From PALSA-188 sp050746185 (GTDB taxonomy: Bacteria > Acidobacteriota > Terriglobia > Terriglobales > Acidobacteriaceae), in the NCBI GenBank assembly GCA_050746185.1, contig JBOGLA010000031.1, positions 84,866-148,865 on the forward strand: 64,000 bases of DNA, read 5' to 3'. Positions within the stretch are counted from its first letter, which is position 1. Each line of letters opens with the position of its first letter. Position numbers and translations under genes: made by a program. Positions 18,122-27,040 of this stretch are shown one piece after another. Below the pieces are notes generated by a model that worked only from the letters and a program-made list of their open reading frames with translations, did no database searches and was not told the origin of the DNA.

Positions 18122-19231
18122 TCAGGCTAAGGAATGTTTTCGCAACGCGTCTACTGCTTTGACGATGAGGGCATCGGGAACGTCGTTGACGATTTCGACG
18201 TGTCCGATCTGCGTCGGTAGCACAAAATTAACTTTGCCGTTTGCAGTTTTCTTGTCAGTTTGTAGAAGTTTAAGAATTTTGCGGCCTCTAGCTGTGACTT
18301 TTGGCAAAGGTCCAAGGGCGAGCACGGCGTGGGTGATCCTATCTGCTGTTTGCTGATTGAGCCGCCCGGTTTCTGCCGCTATGGTTACGGCGGCGATCAT
18401 TCCCCACGCTACCGCTTCTCCGTGAAGGAAGCGGCGATAGTTCGATTCGGCCTCCAAAGCATGACCGATGGTATGTCCAAAATTCAGGACACGGCGCAGC
18501 CCGCTCTCGCGTTCGTCGGCGGAAACTATTTTGGCTTTTAGCCGTGCCGACTCGGCGATGATCCATTCGAGACCGTCCGCATCTTTTCGCAACGATTTAA
18601 TTTGGATTTTTTCCAGCCGGCGAAATAATTCTGGATTTCCAATCACCCCACATTTCAGTGACTCATAAAGTCCGGCTCGAAACTCGCGCTCAGACAGAGT
18701 GGCCAGAACTGATGGATCAATCAGAACCGCCAGCGGCTGATGGAACGTCCCTAACAGATTTTTGCCGGTGCGCAGATTCACGCCGGTCTTGCCGCCAATG
18801 GATGCGTCCACCTGCGCCAATACAGTGGTAGGGATTTGCACCGCGCTCACTCCACGCATGTAGAGAGACGCTACTAATCCAGCCACATCTCCTACTACGC
18901 CGCCACCGAAGGCTAGAATTACCGAACCGCGCTCAGCTCCAAATCGCGTCAGCTTCTCCGCCAGAAGTTCGACGGTTGCGAGCTTCTTGTGAGGTTCACC
19001 GTCCGGCATCTCGATTAGTCTCGCGGGAAAATCTGCCGCTGCAAGAGAATCCATGAGGGCCTTTCCCCACTTGCGACGCACTGGCGCTGCTGTGATCACG
19101 AACAACGACTTGCGCGGCCCCACTAACCTTGCGAGGTGCTTCCCCGTTTCACGCAGCAGACCGCCTTTTATCAGTACCTCATAACCGCGGAGAGGCAGGT
19201 TCACTTTGATCCGACTGATTGTTTGCGGCAT
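18122..19231 (-). CDS. aroB: 3-dehydroquinate synthase
   Basis: Second enzyme of the shikimate pathway, converting DAHP to 3-dehydroquinate with NAD and a divalent metal; cytoplasmic. 369 residues, normal length. Conserved segments: FGGGVVGDVAGLVASLYMRG (NAD loop), QIPTTVLAQVDASIGGKTGV, LYESLKCGVI with a metal-ligand Glu, and RVLNFGHTIGHALE plus LHGEAVAWGM with metal-binding His residues. Transcribed alone, divergent from nadB with about 195 bp between the start codons. Confidence 0.95.
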   Translation of the reverse strand: MPQTISRIKVNLPLRGYEVLIKGGLLRETGKHLARLVGPRKSLFVITAAPVRRKWGKALMDSLAAADFPARLIEMPDGEPHKKLATVELLAEKLTRFGAERGSVILAFGGGVVGDVAGLVASLYMRGVSAVQIPTTVLAQVDASIGGKTGVNLRTGKNLLGTFHQPLAVLIDPSVLATLSEREFRAGLYESLKCGVIGNPELFRRLEKIQIKSLRKDADGLEWIIAESARLKAKIVSADERESGLRRVLNFGHTIGHALEAESNYRRFLHGEAVAWGMIAAVTIAAETGRLNQQTADRITHAVLALGPLPKVTARGRKILKLLQTDKKTANGKVNFVLPTQIGHVEIVNDVPDALIVKAVDALRKHSLA

Positions 19232-19426
19232 GGTGTTTCATCATAGCGTAACGAAGGATTACTCGGTTTCGGGCGGCGTAAATACCGATTCATCGCGGGT
19301 AAAGAGATTAAGTTCAGACTAAAGTTAAGGCCCGGAATTAACAAAATTCTGCGAACGACCAACGACCAAGCGCCATGCCTTTGCGTGATAACATCTTGCT
19401 TCGTTGGCTGCTCACAATTTACTTCG

Positions 19427-20998
19427 ATGATCAGCGCCCCATCTGAAACCGATTTTCTGGTTGTTGGAGCGGGAGTGGCCGGATTGCGGGCAGCTATTGA
19501 GCTGGCATCCGCGGGCCGGGTCGTTGTTCTGGCAAAAAAAGAAGTCACTGATTCCAACACGCAATGGGCGCAGGGCGGGATCGCCGCCGCTTTGAGCGAT
19601 GAAGACGAAATCAGTTTGCATCTGCAAGATACGCTGATCGCCGGTGATGGGTTGTGCAATCCGGAAGCTGCGAAAGTTCTGGTCGAGGATGCTCCCGCCC
19701 GGGTTGAGGAACTGATCCAATGGGGCACTGAATTCGACCGGCAGGGCACGAAGCTAACCTTTGGGCGGGAAGGCGCGCACAGCCGCAGCCGCATTCTGCA
19801 TGCTCACGGCGATTCCACGGGCCGCGAGATCCTGCGCGCGCTTTATGCCAAAGCGAAAACTCTGAAGCATATTTCCATCTGTGAATTTGAATTTTCTACC
19901 GATTTGCGACTGAGCGATGGCCGGGTTTGCGGCATCCACATCATCGCCGAAGCCGGGCAACGCAGAGAGATCGCCGCTTCGTCCACACTGCTGGCAACCG
20001 GTGGAATGGGACAACTCTATCGCAACACGACCAATCCAGCGGTCGCTACTGGAGACGGTGTTGCCATGGCTTTTCGTGCCGGGGCGGAGATTTGCGATAT
20101 GGAATTCATTCAATTCCATCCCACTGCTCTTTTTCTCAAGAACGCGCCACGATTTTTGCTGTCAGAAGCTCTGCGGGGTGAGGGCGCATATCTGCGAAAC
20201 GACCAACTGAATCGCTTCATGTCCAAATATCACGCGATGGGTGAACTTGCGCCGCGTGATGTGGTGGCACGCGCGATTGTGCATGAGTTGGAAATCAGTA
20301 ACGCGAAAGATCCGGTGGTCTATCTTGATCTCACCCATCTTGACGCAAACCACATCAATGCCCGCTTTCCCCGCATCTACGCGACTTGCATGCAATACAA
20401 CGTTGATATCACGAGCGAGCTTATCCCGGTGCGTCCGGCGGCGCATTATGCAATGGGAGGAGTTCGCACCGATCTGGACGGGCGAGCGACATTGGCAGGC
20501 CTGTACGCGGCGGGCGAGGCTGCGGCCACCGGCGTCCATGGGGCAAATCGCCTTGCCAGCAATTCACTGCTCGAGGGACTGGTTTTTGGGGCGAGAGCCG
20601 GGCGGCGAATGCGCGAAGAGCACCACTCTAAACCCGCGAAGTGTGTGTCCGAACGACAAACCAAGAGTTCGGAGGGTCCGGCCGATTCCCACGCGGAGGA
20701 GACAATTCGAAACATTCGGGACTTGATGTGGCGCGGCGCAGGGATAGTGCGCACTGGCGCAGGACTTCGAGAAACGATTCAACGCCTGGAGGAATTACGC
20801 CCGCGCTCCATTCACCCGCAAACCAGGCGCGGACACGAAGCCCAGAACCTTTTCATAGCCGGTGCGCTGGTGTCGCGATCGGCGTTGGCCCGGGAAGAAA
20901 GCCGGGGCGCGCACTATCGGACCGATTTTCCTGATCACAACGATGCGAAATTTCTCAAACATTCGGTGATCAAACAAGGGAGCACCCGATTCGAATAG
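19427..20998 (+). CDS. nadB: L-aspartate oxidase
   Basis: FAD enzyme that oxidises L-aspartate to iminoaspartate, the first step of de novo NAD synthesis. I take the ATG at 19,427 (523 residues; an in-frame ATG at 19,385 would add 14 residues), because the FAD loop DFLVVGAGVAGLRAA then begins near residue 8. Other marks: NTQWAQGGIAAAL, LLATGGMGQLYRNTTNP, EFIQFHPTALF with active-site residues, RPAAHYAMGGVRTD, and GANRLASNSLLEGLVFG. The length matches bacterial NadB. The C-terminal helical domain is a little divergent. No nadA or nadC is visible next to it. Confidence 0.93.
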   Translation: MISAPSETDFLVVGAGVAGLRAAIELASAGRVVVLAKKEVTDSNTQWAQGGIAAALSDEDEISLHLQDTLIAGDGLCNPEAAKVLVEDAPARVEELIQWGTEFDRQGTKLTFGREGAHSRSRILHAHGDSTGREILRALYAKAKTLKHISICEFEFSTDLRLSDGRVCGIHIIAEAGQRREIAASSTLLATGGMGQLYRNTTNPAVATGDGVAMAFRAGAEICDMEFIQFHPTALFLKNAPRFLLSEALRGEGAYLRNDQLNRFMSKYHAMGELAPRDVVARAIVHELEISNAKDPVVYLDLTHLDANHINARFPRIYATCMQYNVDITSELIPVRPAAHYAMGGVRTDLDGRATLAGLYAAGEAAATGVHGANRLASNSLLEGLVFGARAGRRMREEHHSKPAKCVSERQTKSSEGPADSHAEETIRNIRDLMWRGAGIVRTGAGLRETIQRLEELRPRSIHPQTRRGHEAQNLFIAGALVSRSALAREESRGAHYRTDFPDHNDAKFLKHSVIKQGSTRFE

Positions 20999-21005
20999 AA
21001 CGTCA

Positions 21006-21935
21006 TCACTGATGATTTCCCGTGAGCTTTATATCTTCTCTCGACAAGATCGCAGGGAAGACGGTGGCAAAGAGCAATATGCACGCAACCGTGATCAGCG
21101 CGATCCAAGTTGGAATCTCGTAATAGCGTGAAATCGCCATCTTGGCTCCGATGAGGATCAGGATTACGGAGAGTCCATAATGCAAATATTCGAAGTTCTC
21201 CATCATTCCTGCCAATGCGAAGTACATCGAGCGTAATCCAAGAATCGCGAAGATATTCGAGGTAAACACAATCAGCATATTGAGGGTAATAGCCAATACC
21301 GCGGGTATCGAATCGGTCGCGAACAGCAAGTCCGTGAATTCGATAAGCAACAAGACCAGCAACAACGGAGTTGCGTATAGACGGTCCCGGCGTACAAAAA
21401 ATCTGCCGTCTTCGTAAGCATCGGTTACCGGAAACACCTGCCGGAACCAACGCACGAGGCGGCTGGTTTTTGGTCGAGCACGCGATTTCGGGTTGGCGAG
21501 CAGCCTGATTCCGCTGTAGATCAGGAATGCGCCAAACAAATAGATAAGCCATTCGAACTTCCGGAGCAGTCCCACGCCCGCGACAATAAAAATTCCCCGC
21601 ATTATTATGGCGCCGGCGATTCCCCAAATTAAAACCCGGGGCTGATCAGCGGAAGGAACCTTGAAGTAGCGGAATATCAGTAGAAAAATAAAAAGATTAT
21701 CCACGCTGAGCGACAGTTCAATTAGATAGCCTGCGGTGAATTCGAGGGTTGCGGCGCGTCCCCGCCAAAAATAGAGGACGACGGCGAATGCTACGGCGAG
21801 GGCAATCCAAATCGCGCTCCAGAGGAGGGCTTTGCGGACGCTAATGATTGGGGACCGCTGGTGCAGCCTCAGATCGAGGGCCAGCATTGAGATTATGAAT
21901 AAGAAGAAGAGAACCCAAAAGAGTGGATGATTCAA
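21006..21935 (-). CDS. TerC/Alx-family integral membrane protein
   Basis: 309 residues with about eight hydrophobic helices. Conserved acidic membrane motifs of the TerC family are present: SLSVDNLFIFLLIF (helix 3) and FATDSIPAVLAIT (later helix), each with the Asp thought to bind metal ions, plus FTSNIFAILGLRSMYFAL. Members such as Alx and TerC are implicated in manganese efflux, metal homeostasis or tellurite resistance. No tellurite genes are nearby, so a manganese-type housekeeping role is more likely. Single-gene unit facing nadB. Confidence 0.88.
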   Translation of the reverse strand: MNHPLFWVLFFLFIISMLALDLRLHQRSPIISVRKALLWSAIWIALAVAFAVVLYFWRGRAATLEFTAGYLIELSLSVDNLFIFLLIFRYFKVPSADQPRVLIWGIAGAIIMRGIFIVAGVGLLRKFEWLIYLFGAFLIYSGIRLLANPKSRARPKTSRLVRWFRQVFPVTDAYEDGRFFVRRDRLYATPLLLVLLLIEFTDLLFATDSIPAVLAITLNMLIVFTSNIFAILGLRSMYFALAGMMENFEYLHYGLSVILILIGAKMAISRYYEIPTWIALITVACILLFATVFPAILSREDIKLTGNHQ

Positions 21936-22107
21936 TGACTATGAAATTACACCAGTGAATGGGCGGAGGCAAAAGGACCTTCCTCTCGCCTGATTTGAGG
22001 ATTAGCGAGGCGGGGCGCTGCCTCAGTTTGAAAGAGCCTCAAAGAATTGTCGTTGCGCAAAGACGTGTGGGCTCGAAATGAGAGTGGAAGGGCTCACTCT
22101 CGCAGGT

Positions 22108-23130
22108 TCAGCGCTGATTCACTAAGCGCACGGTTTCAAGTATTACGCTGCCGACAATCCCAAGGCTCGCCGGACTCAGTTTGTCAACCGTGTCTTGAGT
22201 TGTGTGCCAAAACACATTGTCATATCCGTAATCCAAGTCAATTATGTCAGCCGCAGGCACGCCCCGCTGCACGAAGGGTACATGGTCGTCTCCGATTGGG
22301 CCGGTACGCCCAAAAAAATGCGACTGGTATCCCAGCCGCGTTGCGGCCTGATATACCAGGTCTTCCAACCAGGGAGTCGAATTTGTATCGTGCTCGATGT
22401 TCAGGTCAGCGTCGCCAATCATGTCTGCCAGTAAAAACGCTTTGATTTTCTTCAACGTTCCGTCGGCTTGCCATTTGTCCGCAAGATGACGCACCCCGTA
22501 GAGAGCTTCGGAGTCAACCCACGGAAGCTGCATGGATTCTTCGGCGTCGTCCCAAAGCAACCATATGCTGTAGCCGTCAAGCTTCTTCCCGCGCAATTGA
22601 TTCGCGATCTCAAGCAACAGCGCGCTGGAGGAGGCGCCGTCGTTCGCCCCGATGTAAGACGTATTTCGCAAAGGATAGTTCGTCTCGTAGTGACTGGCGA
22701 TGACGATAATTCCATCGCGCGTGCCGGGAAATTTCGCGATGATGTTGTGAACCGGGAACTTGCCTTCGGGCGTGTCCGCAGTGAAGCTGTCGGATTCGAC
22801 ATCGTCATGCTTAAGACGACTGAGGATGTAGTCTTCGACTTTCTTATGATTGGCGCTGCCGATGGGTCGCGGACCGAAAGCAACAATTTCCTTCACGTAT
22901 TTCATGGCGCGCGTTGGGTCAAACGATGGCGCGGCAGCGGGTTCAGCAGCAGCATTCGTCGCCGCAAAGCTCGGCTGAGCGGGGGCGGTCTTAGAGGGAG
23001 TTTTCTGGGCACAGGCGCTTAGGGCAGCGAGAAAAATCCAACCGAAGAAGCTGGCTGGTTTCACCAGCTTGGACAGCCGGGGGCGGCTGGCCCTAGGTGA
23101 TTTTTGCTGGAAAGGGGGCTTGAGCGTCAT
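22108..23130 (-). CDS. M28-family glutaminyl-peptide cyclotransferase-like lipoprotein
   Basis: 340 residues. A lipobox is visible at the end of the signal sequence (FLAALSAC), so it should be a periplasmic lipoprotein. Zinc-site segments resemble glutaminyl cyclases more than aminopeptidases: IASHYETNYP, IGANDGASSSALLLEIA, LLWDDAEES, EALYGVRHLA, IGDDHVPFVQRGVPAADII and NVFWHTTQDTVDKLS. Such enzymes form N-terminal pyroglutamate on exported proteins. The ATG at 23,130 overlaps the tatC stop as ATGA, and a longer reading to 23,322 only runs into tatC. The coupling to Tat genes suggests it acts on exported proteins. An ordinary M28 peptidase is the alternative. Confidence 0.82.
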   Translation of the reverse strand: MTLKPPFQQKSPRASRPRLSKLVKPASFFGWIFLAALSACAQKTPSKTAPAQPSFAATNAAAEPAAAPSFDPTRAMKYVKEIVAFGPRPIGSANHKKVEDYILSRLKHDDVESDSFTADTPEGKFPVHNIIAKFPGTRDGIIVIASHYETNYPLRNTSYIGANDGASSSALLLEIANQLRGKKLDGYSIWLLWDDAEESMQLPWVDSEALYGVRHLADKWQADGTLKKIKAFLLADMIGDADLNIEHDTNSTPWLEDLVYQAATRLGYQSHFFGRTGPIGDDHVPFVQRGVPAADIIDLDYGYDNVFWHTTQDTVDKLSPASLGIVGSVILETVRLVNQR

Positions 23131-23972
23131 CGCGCTCTTCGCGCCTCGCGGGCTTTGCGTTGCGCCGGGTGCACAAAGTAGGCGACGGCAATACTGATGA
23201 CGTAAAGCCCCAGCATTGGCGCGGCCAGGATGCACATATTGAGAATATCGCTGGTCGGAGTAATAACCCCTGCGATGACGAAAATTGCCAACACCGCGTA
23301 GCGGATGTTGCGCCACATCCATCCCGCGCTCACCACCCCCATCAAGGCGAGGAAGAAGATCAGGATGGGCATCTCAAAAATGAGGCCCAACCCGAGAATC
23401 ACAGTAAGAAATAAGTTCGTGTATTCACTGATCGTGATCATCGGCTGAAACTGCTTGCCGATGCCGATTAAAAATGTCAGCGCGAAAGGATAAACCAGTT
23501 TGTAGCCAAAGTATCCTCCAGCGATGAACAGGGCGATGGTAGAAAACATAAACGGGAATACGTACCCTTTTTCGTTTCGGTAGAGGCCGGGCGAGATGAA
23601 CATCCAAACCTGGTAGAGGACAAACGGTGACGCCACGAACACGCCCGCTACCATGGCAACCTTCAAATAGAAATTGAAGGGGTCGGTGGGGTTCAGGTAA
23701 ACCAATTTATCCGACATGCCATTCTTATGCAGTACATCCATGATCGGCCGTTCCATGATGCCGACTATAGACTCGCGGTAAGCCCAACATGCGCCGGTAC
23801 CGACTGCTATGGCGATGATCGAATAAAACAGTCTCTTGCGAAGTTCCTCGAGATGCTCGAGGAAACTCATGGCCGGCATGGTCTCGCTCTCTGGCTCCGA
23901 TCCTGCCGAAACCGGCGCGGAGGCGGGCGTTGAGGCGGGCGTTGAGGGAAGATCGGCGGAGATTTCAGACAT
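23127..23972 (-). CDS. tatC: Sec-independent protein translocase TatC
   Basis: 281 residues with six membrane helices, the receptor core of the twin-arginine translocase. Conserved features: MSFLEHLEELRKRLFYSI at the cytoplasmic N-terminus (E, L and R residues that read the RR signal), FVLYQVWMFISPGLYRNEKGY, and FEMPILIFFLALMGVV. The first 35 residues are a Pro/Ala/Ser-rich extension before the conserved start. It overlaps tatB by 8 bp and the downstream cyclase-like gene by 4 bp, so the three are one unit. Confidence 0.95.
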   Translation of the reverse strand: MSEISADLPSTPASTPASAPVSAGSEPESETMPAMSFLEHLEELRKRLFYSIIAIAVGTGACWAYRESIVGIMERPIMDVLHKNGMSDKLVYLNPTDPFNFYLKVAMVAGVFVASPFVLYQVWMFISPGLYRNEKGYVFPFMFSTIALFIAGGYFGYKLVYPFALTFLIGIGKQFQPMITISEYTNLFLTVILGLGLIFEMPILIFFLALMGVVSAGWMWRNIRYAVLAIFVIAGVITPTSDILNMCILAAPMLGLYVISIAVAYFVHPAQRKAREARRAR

Positions 23973-24324
23973 CAGAGGCCTTGACCGCGGAATTCAATTC
24001 CAATGCAGATTCCGCGCTGCCCTCTGGAGTTGGCTCGGTGGCTGGAACAGGCGGCAGGGCCGGTTGAGGATTGATGGGCAGCGCCGCAACCGCTCCCTCC
24101 GGCGGTTCGGAAGGCGGAAGGATTTTGCGGCGATTGTATTCGACGCGATTGTTGTCCGAGTCCAGTTGGGATATCTCCGATTCAATCTGGGAGCGGAATT
24201 CATTGGACGCGCGGCGAAACTCATTGAGCATCTTCCCAATTTGCCGCCCGATTTCGGGCAGTTTCTTGGGTCCAAAAATCAGCAGCGCCAGCAGGAAGAG
24301 AAAAATGGTCTCGGAAAAACTCAC
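23965..24324 (-). CDS. tatB: TatA/TatB-type translocase subunit
   Basis: 119 residues from the GTG at 24,324: SFSETIFLFLLALLIFGPKK, then LPEIGRQIGKMLNEFRRA. This is a single N-terminal membrane helix, the FGPKKLPE hinge and an amphipathic helix, followed by a Pro/Ala-rich tail. A longer in-frame ATG at 24,360 would bury the helix 12 residues in, which is unusual for the family. The length and long tail favour TatB, although TatA and TatB cannot be separated with certainty. First gene of the tatB-tatC-cyclase unit. Confidence 0.88.
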   Translation of the reverse strand: MSFSETIFLFLLALLIFGPKKLPEIGRQIGKMLNEFRRASNEFRSQIESEISQLDSDNNRVEYNRRKILPPSEPPEGAVAALPINPQPALPPVPATEPTPEGSAESALELNSAVKASDV

Positions 24325-24636
24325 ACAGTCATCATACTTCCTAAGTTGAAGCGGCGGCAACGCGGCCAGAAGGTCGGTAGCACTACAGATTGCCCTGTCA
24401 TCCCGAGCCGCCCTCTTTTGGCGAGAGAGGAATCCGGGCGCGCATCCTCACCGGCGCAAACGGCATCGCCACCATCGCAAAATTGCAGGACCGGATGCAC
24501 CATCCTTATCAGTTGAAGCATCATATTGAGTGGCCACCAAAGGGGATGACATTTCGGTTACCTTCAGGTCTCCGAATGGCGGCAAACCGCATGCTATACT
24601 TCGATAATTGCCAGTAATGCAAGGCGTTTAGCGCCG
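24325..24636. other. Intergenic region with a palindromic repeat and promoter-like box
   Basis: No gene seen. From about 24,397 to 24,460 there is a GTCATCCCGAGCC...GAGAGGAATCC palindromic element of the family found elsewhere in the window. A TATACT box at about 24,594 lies 38 nt before the S41 protease start and may be its -10, but I see no convincing -35. Confidence 0.5.
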
Positions 24637-26256
24637 ATGATGAAGGAAAAATCTAATATGGCCCGCAGTTCTCAACGCTCTCTTTTCCTGGTTGTAGTTG
24701 TGATTTTGACTTGCGGCTTTCTCGGGATGCTCTTCGGGCAGAAGATCACCCCTGACGTTACGACCGATACGGATAGCGACATCCGCCAAAGCCTGCGCCA
24801 GTTCACCGACGTGTATAGCGTGATCGAGCAGAATTACGCCGAACCGGTGGATTCGGACAAGGCCATCTACAACGGGGCCATCCCCGGCATGCTGCATGTG
24901 CTCGATCCGCACTCGAATTTTTTTGATCCCAAGTCATACGCGCTTTTGCGCGAAGATCAGCGTGGCAAATACTACGGCGTAGGCATGACTGTCGGCCCCC
25001 GCAATAACAAGGTCATCGTCATCGCGCCATTTGTGGGAACGCCCGCCTACCGCGCTGGAATTCGCCCCGGCGACATCATTATCGCGGTTGACGGCAAGGC
25101 CACCGACAACATGACTACCAGCGATGTTGCGGACTTGCTGAAGGGACCCAAGGGTACGACGGTTCATATTACGATTCTGCGCGAAGGCGCCGATAAACCT
25201 CTGGAATTTGCCGTGGTTCGCGACGAGATTCCGCGATACAGCGTTGACTTGCACTTCATGATCAAGCCTGGAATCGGCTACATGCATATCAGCGGCTTCA
25301 ACGAGACCACCGAGAAAGAAGTCGGAGACGCTTTGGATGAGATGGGCGATCTCAAAGGTCTTATTCTCGATTTGCGGCAGAATCCCGGAGGCCTTCTCAA
25401 TGAGGGCGTTGGCGTGGCCGACAAGTTCCTGCACAAAGGACAACTGATCGTGTCCCACCACGGACGTTCGTCTCCTGAAAAACGCTACGTTGCTACTCAC
25501 GGGAACGGCGGCAAAGACTATCCGTTAGTGGTGCTGGTAAATCGTGGCACCGCTTCCGCGGCGGAGATCGTCGCCGGGGCCATTCAGGATCATGACCGCG
25601 GCTTGATCGCCGGTGAAACCACTTTCGGCAAGGGCCTGGTGCAGACCGTGTTTCCGCTGGCTGAAAACACTGGACTCGCCCTGACCACGGCGAAATATTA
25701 CACGCCGAGCGGACGCTTGATTCAGCGCGATTATACGAAACTTTCTCTCTACGATTATTATTTTGACCGAGACGCCGATGCCAGTACTGCCAACCGGGAA
25801 GTGAAATTAACCGACAGCGGGCGCACGGTGTACGGCGGCGGCGGCATTACCCCGGATGTGAAGATTGATCCGGTTAAAGGCAACCGTTTTCAGGACACGG
25901 CGCTCCAGCATTACGCCTTTTTCAACTTCGCCAAGCACTACGTCGTGACTCACCATCCGACCAGGAACTTCCAGGTGGATGATGCGGTAATGCAGGAGTT
26001 CCACAAATTTCTCGATGAAGAAAAGGTTCCCTACACCGAAGCGGACCTGGTACAGAACGACGATTGGATTCGCACCAGCATCAAGAGCGAGATATTCATT
26101 GACGCTTTCGGCCAGGAAGAAGGGCTGAAAGTTCGCGCGGAGAATGATCCCGAGATCATCAAGGCATTGGAATTGCTTCCCCAGGCTAAGCAACTTGCCG
26201 AAAACGCCCGCAAGATCATCGCCGAGCGCAGTAACGTGGGCGCGTTAAACCGGTAG
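24637..26256 (+). CDS. S41-family C-terminal processing protease (CtpA-like)
   Basis: Membrane-anchored periplasmic serine protease, 539 residues. An N-terminal hydrophobic segment (SLFLVVVVILTCGFLGML) is followed by an S41 N-terminal helical region. A PDZ domain follows at about residues 105-195 (GVGMTVGPRNNKVIV, AGIRPGDIIIAVDG), then the catalytic core. The Ser is in NRGTASAAEIVAGA (about residue 306), and the Lys of the Ser-Lys dyad is in TTFGKGLVQT (about residue 331). A substrate-strand motif LILDLRQNPGGLL is intact. Length is typical with an extra C-terminal segment of about 100 residues. Stands alone. Confidence 0.92.
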   Translation: MMKEKSNMARSSQRSLFLVVVVILTCGFLGMLFGQKITPDVTTDTDSDIRQSLRQFTDVYSVIEQNYAEPVDSDKAIYNGAIPGMLHVLDPHSNFFDPKSYALLREDQRGKYYGVGMTVGPRNNKVIVIAPFVGTPAYRAGIRPGDIIIAVDGKATDNMTTSDVADLLKGPKGTTVHITILREGADKPLEFAVVRDEIPRYSVDLHFMIKPGIGYMHISGFNETTEKEVGDALDEMGDLKGLILDLRQNPGGLLNEGVGVADKFLHKGQLIVSHHGRSSPEKRYVATHGNGGKDYPLVVLVNRGTASAAEIVAGAIQDHDRGLIAGETTFGKGLVQTVFPLAENTGLALTTAKYYTPSGRLIQRDYTKLSLYDYYFDRDADASTANREVKLTDSGRTVYGGGGITPDVKIDPVKGNRFQDTALQHYAFFNFAKHYVVTHHPTRNFQVDDAVMQEFHKFLDEEKVPYTEADLVQNDDWIRTSIKSEIFIDAFGQEEGLKVRAENDPEIIKALELLPQAKQLAENARKIIAERSNVGALNR

Positions 26257-26267
26257 GCGTGCGTTTG

Positions 26268-26470
26268 CTTTTTAATTCGATGGAGCGACGGGCGTCCCTA
26301 TCGGTCATTTTTATTTGATGCTTTTTAATTCGAAGGAGCGACGGGCACCCTTGCCCGTCATTTTTGTTTGATCAAGCGGCTAGTTAAGGAATACTCTGTT
26401 CCCCAGTTTCGACGGGCGGGGCCTGCCTTGAGCGTAGTCGAAGAAACGCCCGTCGCTCCATCGCCGCTCC
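26268..26470. repeat. Tandem 53-bp repeat plus inverted GGAGCGACGGGC elements
   Basis: Two direct copies of a 53-bp unit start at 26,268 and 26,321 (CTTTTTAATTCG..GGAGCGACGGGC..GTCATTTTT..TTTGAT). A third, inverted arm (GCCCGTCGCTCCATCG) ends at about 26,463, so the set can form long hairpins. The same GGAGCGACGGGC core returns at 31,199-31,280. Lies between the S41 protease and cpaA-like genes. Confidence 0.75.
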
Positions 26471-26471
26471 T

Positions 26472-27014
26472 ATGGGTTCCTTATCATTGTCATTATCGTT
26501 ACAAATTCTTCCCCTATTGCTCTCGTCCATCGCCGGATACACTGACTGGCGATCTCGCCGCATCCCCAATTGGCTCACGATCCCGGGACTGCTGGTTGGC
26601 GTCCTTCTAAACACGTTGGTCCGGGGATGGCCCGGGACTAAAGATTCGCTTTTGGGGGCTGGTTTGGGACTCGCTCTGCTGCTACCCTTCGTTATTATCA
26701 GGGCCCTCGGGGCCGGGGACTGGAAGCTGGTCGGCGCGCTGGGCGCGTTTCTCGGGCCACGGCCGCTGATGCTGGTTTTGGTCGTTACAATTCTGGTCAA
26801 TGGCGTGATGGCGTTCGTCATGATTGTATGGAAGAAGCGCGTGAGGCAGACCGCGCGGAATTTCGCTCAGATGCTGGCGGCGGTGGCCAGCTTCCGGCTT
26901 CCAGGGCGGGAATTGACGCTGGATAATCCCGATGCAGTGAAAGTGCCTTTTGGAGTCGCAGTTGCGATTGCGATGATTCTTTATACTGTCAGCAGAATTT
27001 GGGTAAGAGGGTAA
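26472..27014 (+). CDS. CpaA/TadV-like prepilin peptidase
   Basis: Type A24 aspartic prepilin peptidase without the N-terminal methylase domain, 180 residues with about four or five membrane helices. The catalytic pair is visible: the first Asp in GYTDWRSRRIPNWLT (about residue 23) and the second in the GxGD-like RALGAGDWKLVGALGAF (about residue 77). It would process pseudopilins of a Tad-type system, which agrees with the TadE/Tad-domain genes directly after it. Start at 26,472 follows a repeat-rich spacer. Confidence 0.85.
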   Translation: MGSLSLSLSLQILPLLLSSIAGYTDWRSRRIPNWLTIPGLLVGVLLNTLVRGWPGTKDSLLGAGLGLALLLPFVIIRALGAGDWKLVGALGAFLGPRPLMLVLVVTILVNGVMAFVMIVWKKRVRQTARNFAQMLAAVASFRLPGRELTLDNPDAVKVPFGVAVAIAMILYTVSRIWVRG

Positions 27015-27040
27015 GCGAAACTGGATTGCTGGAGGAAACA

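Noticed and set aside
20935..21627. Minus-strand frame of about 230 codons overlapping the TerC-like gene
   Set aside because: Out of frame with the clear TerC protein and without its own start context.
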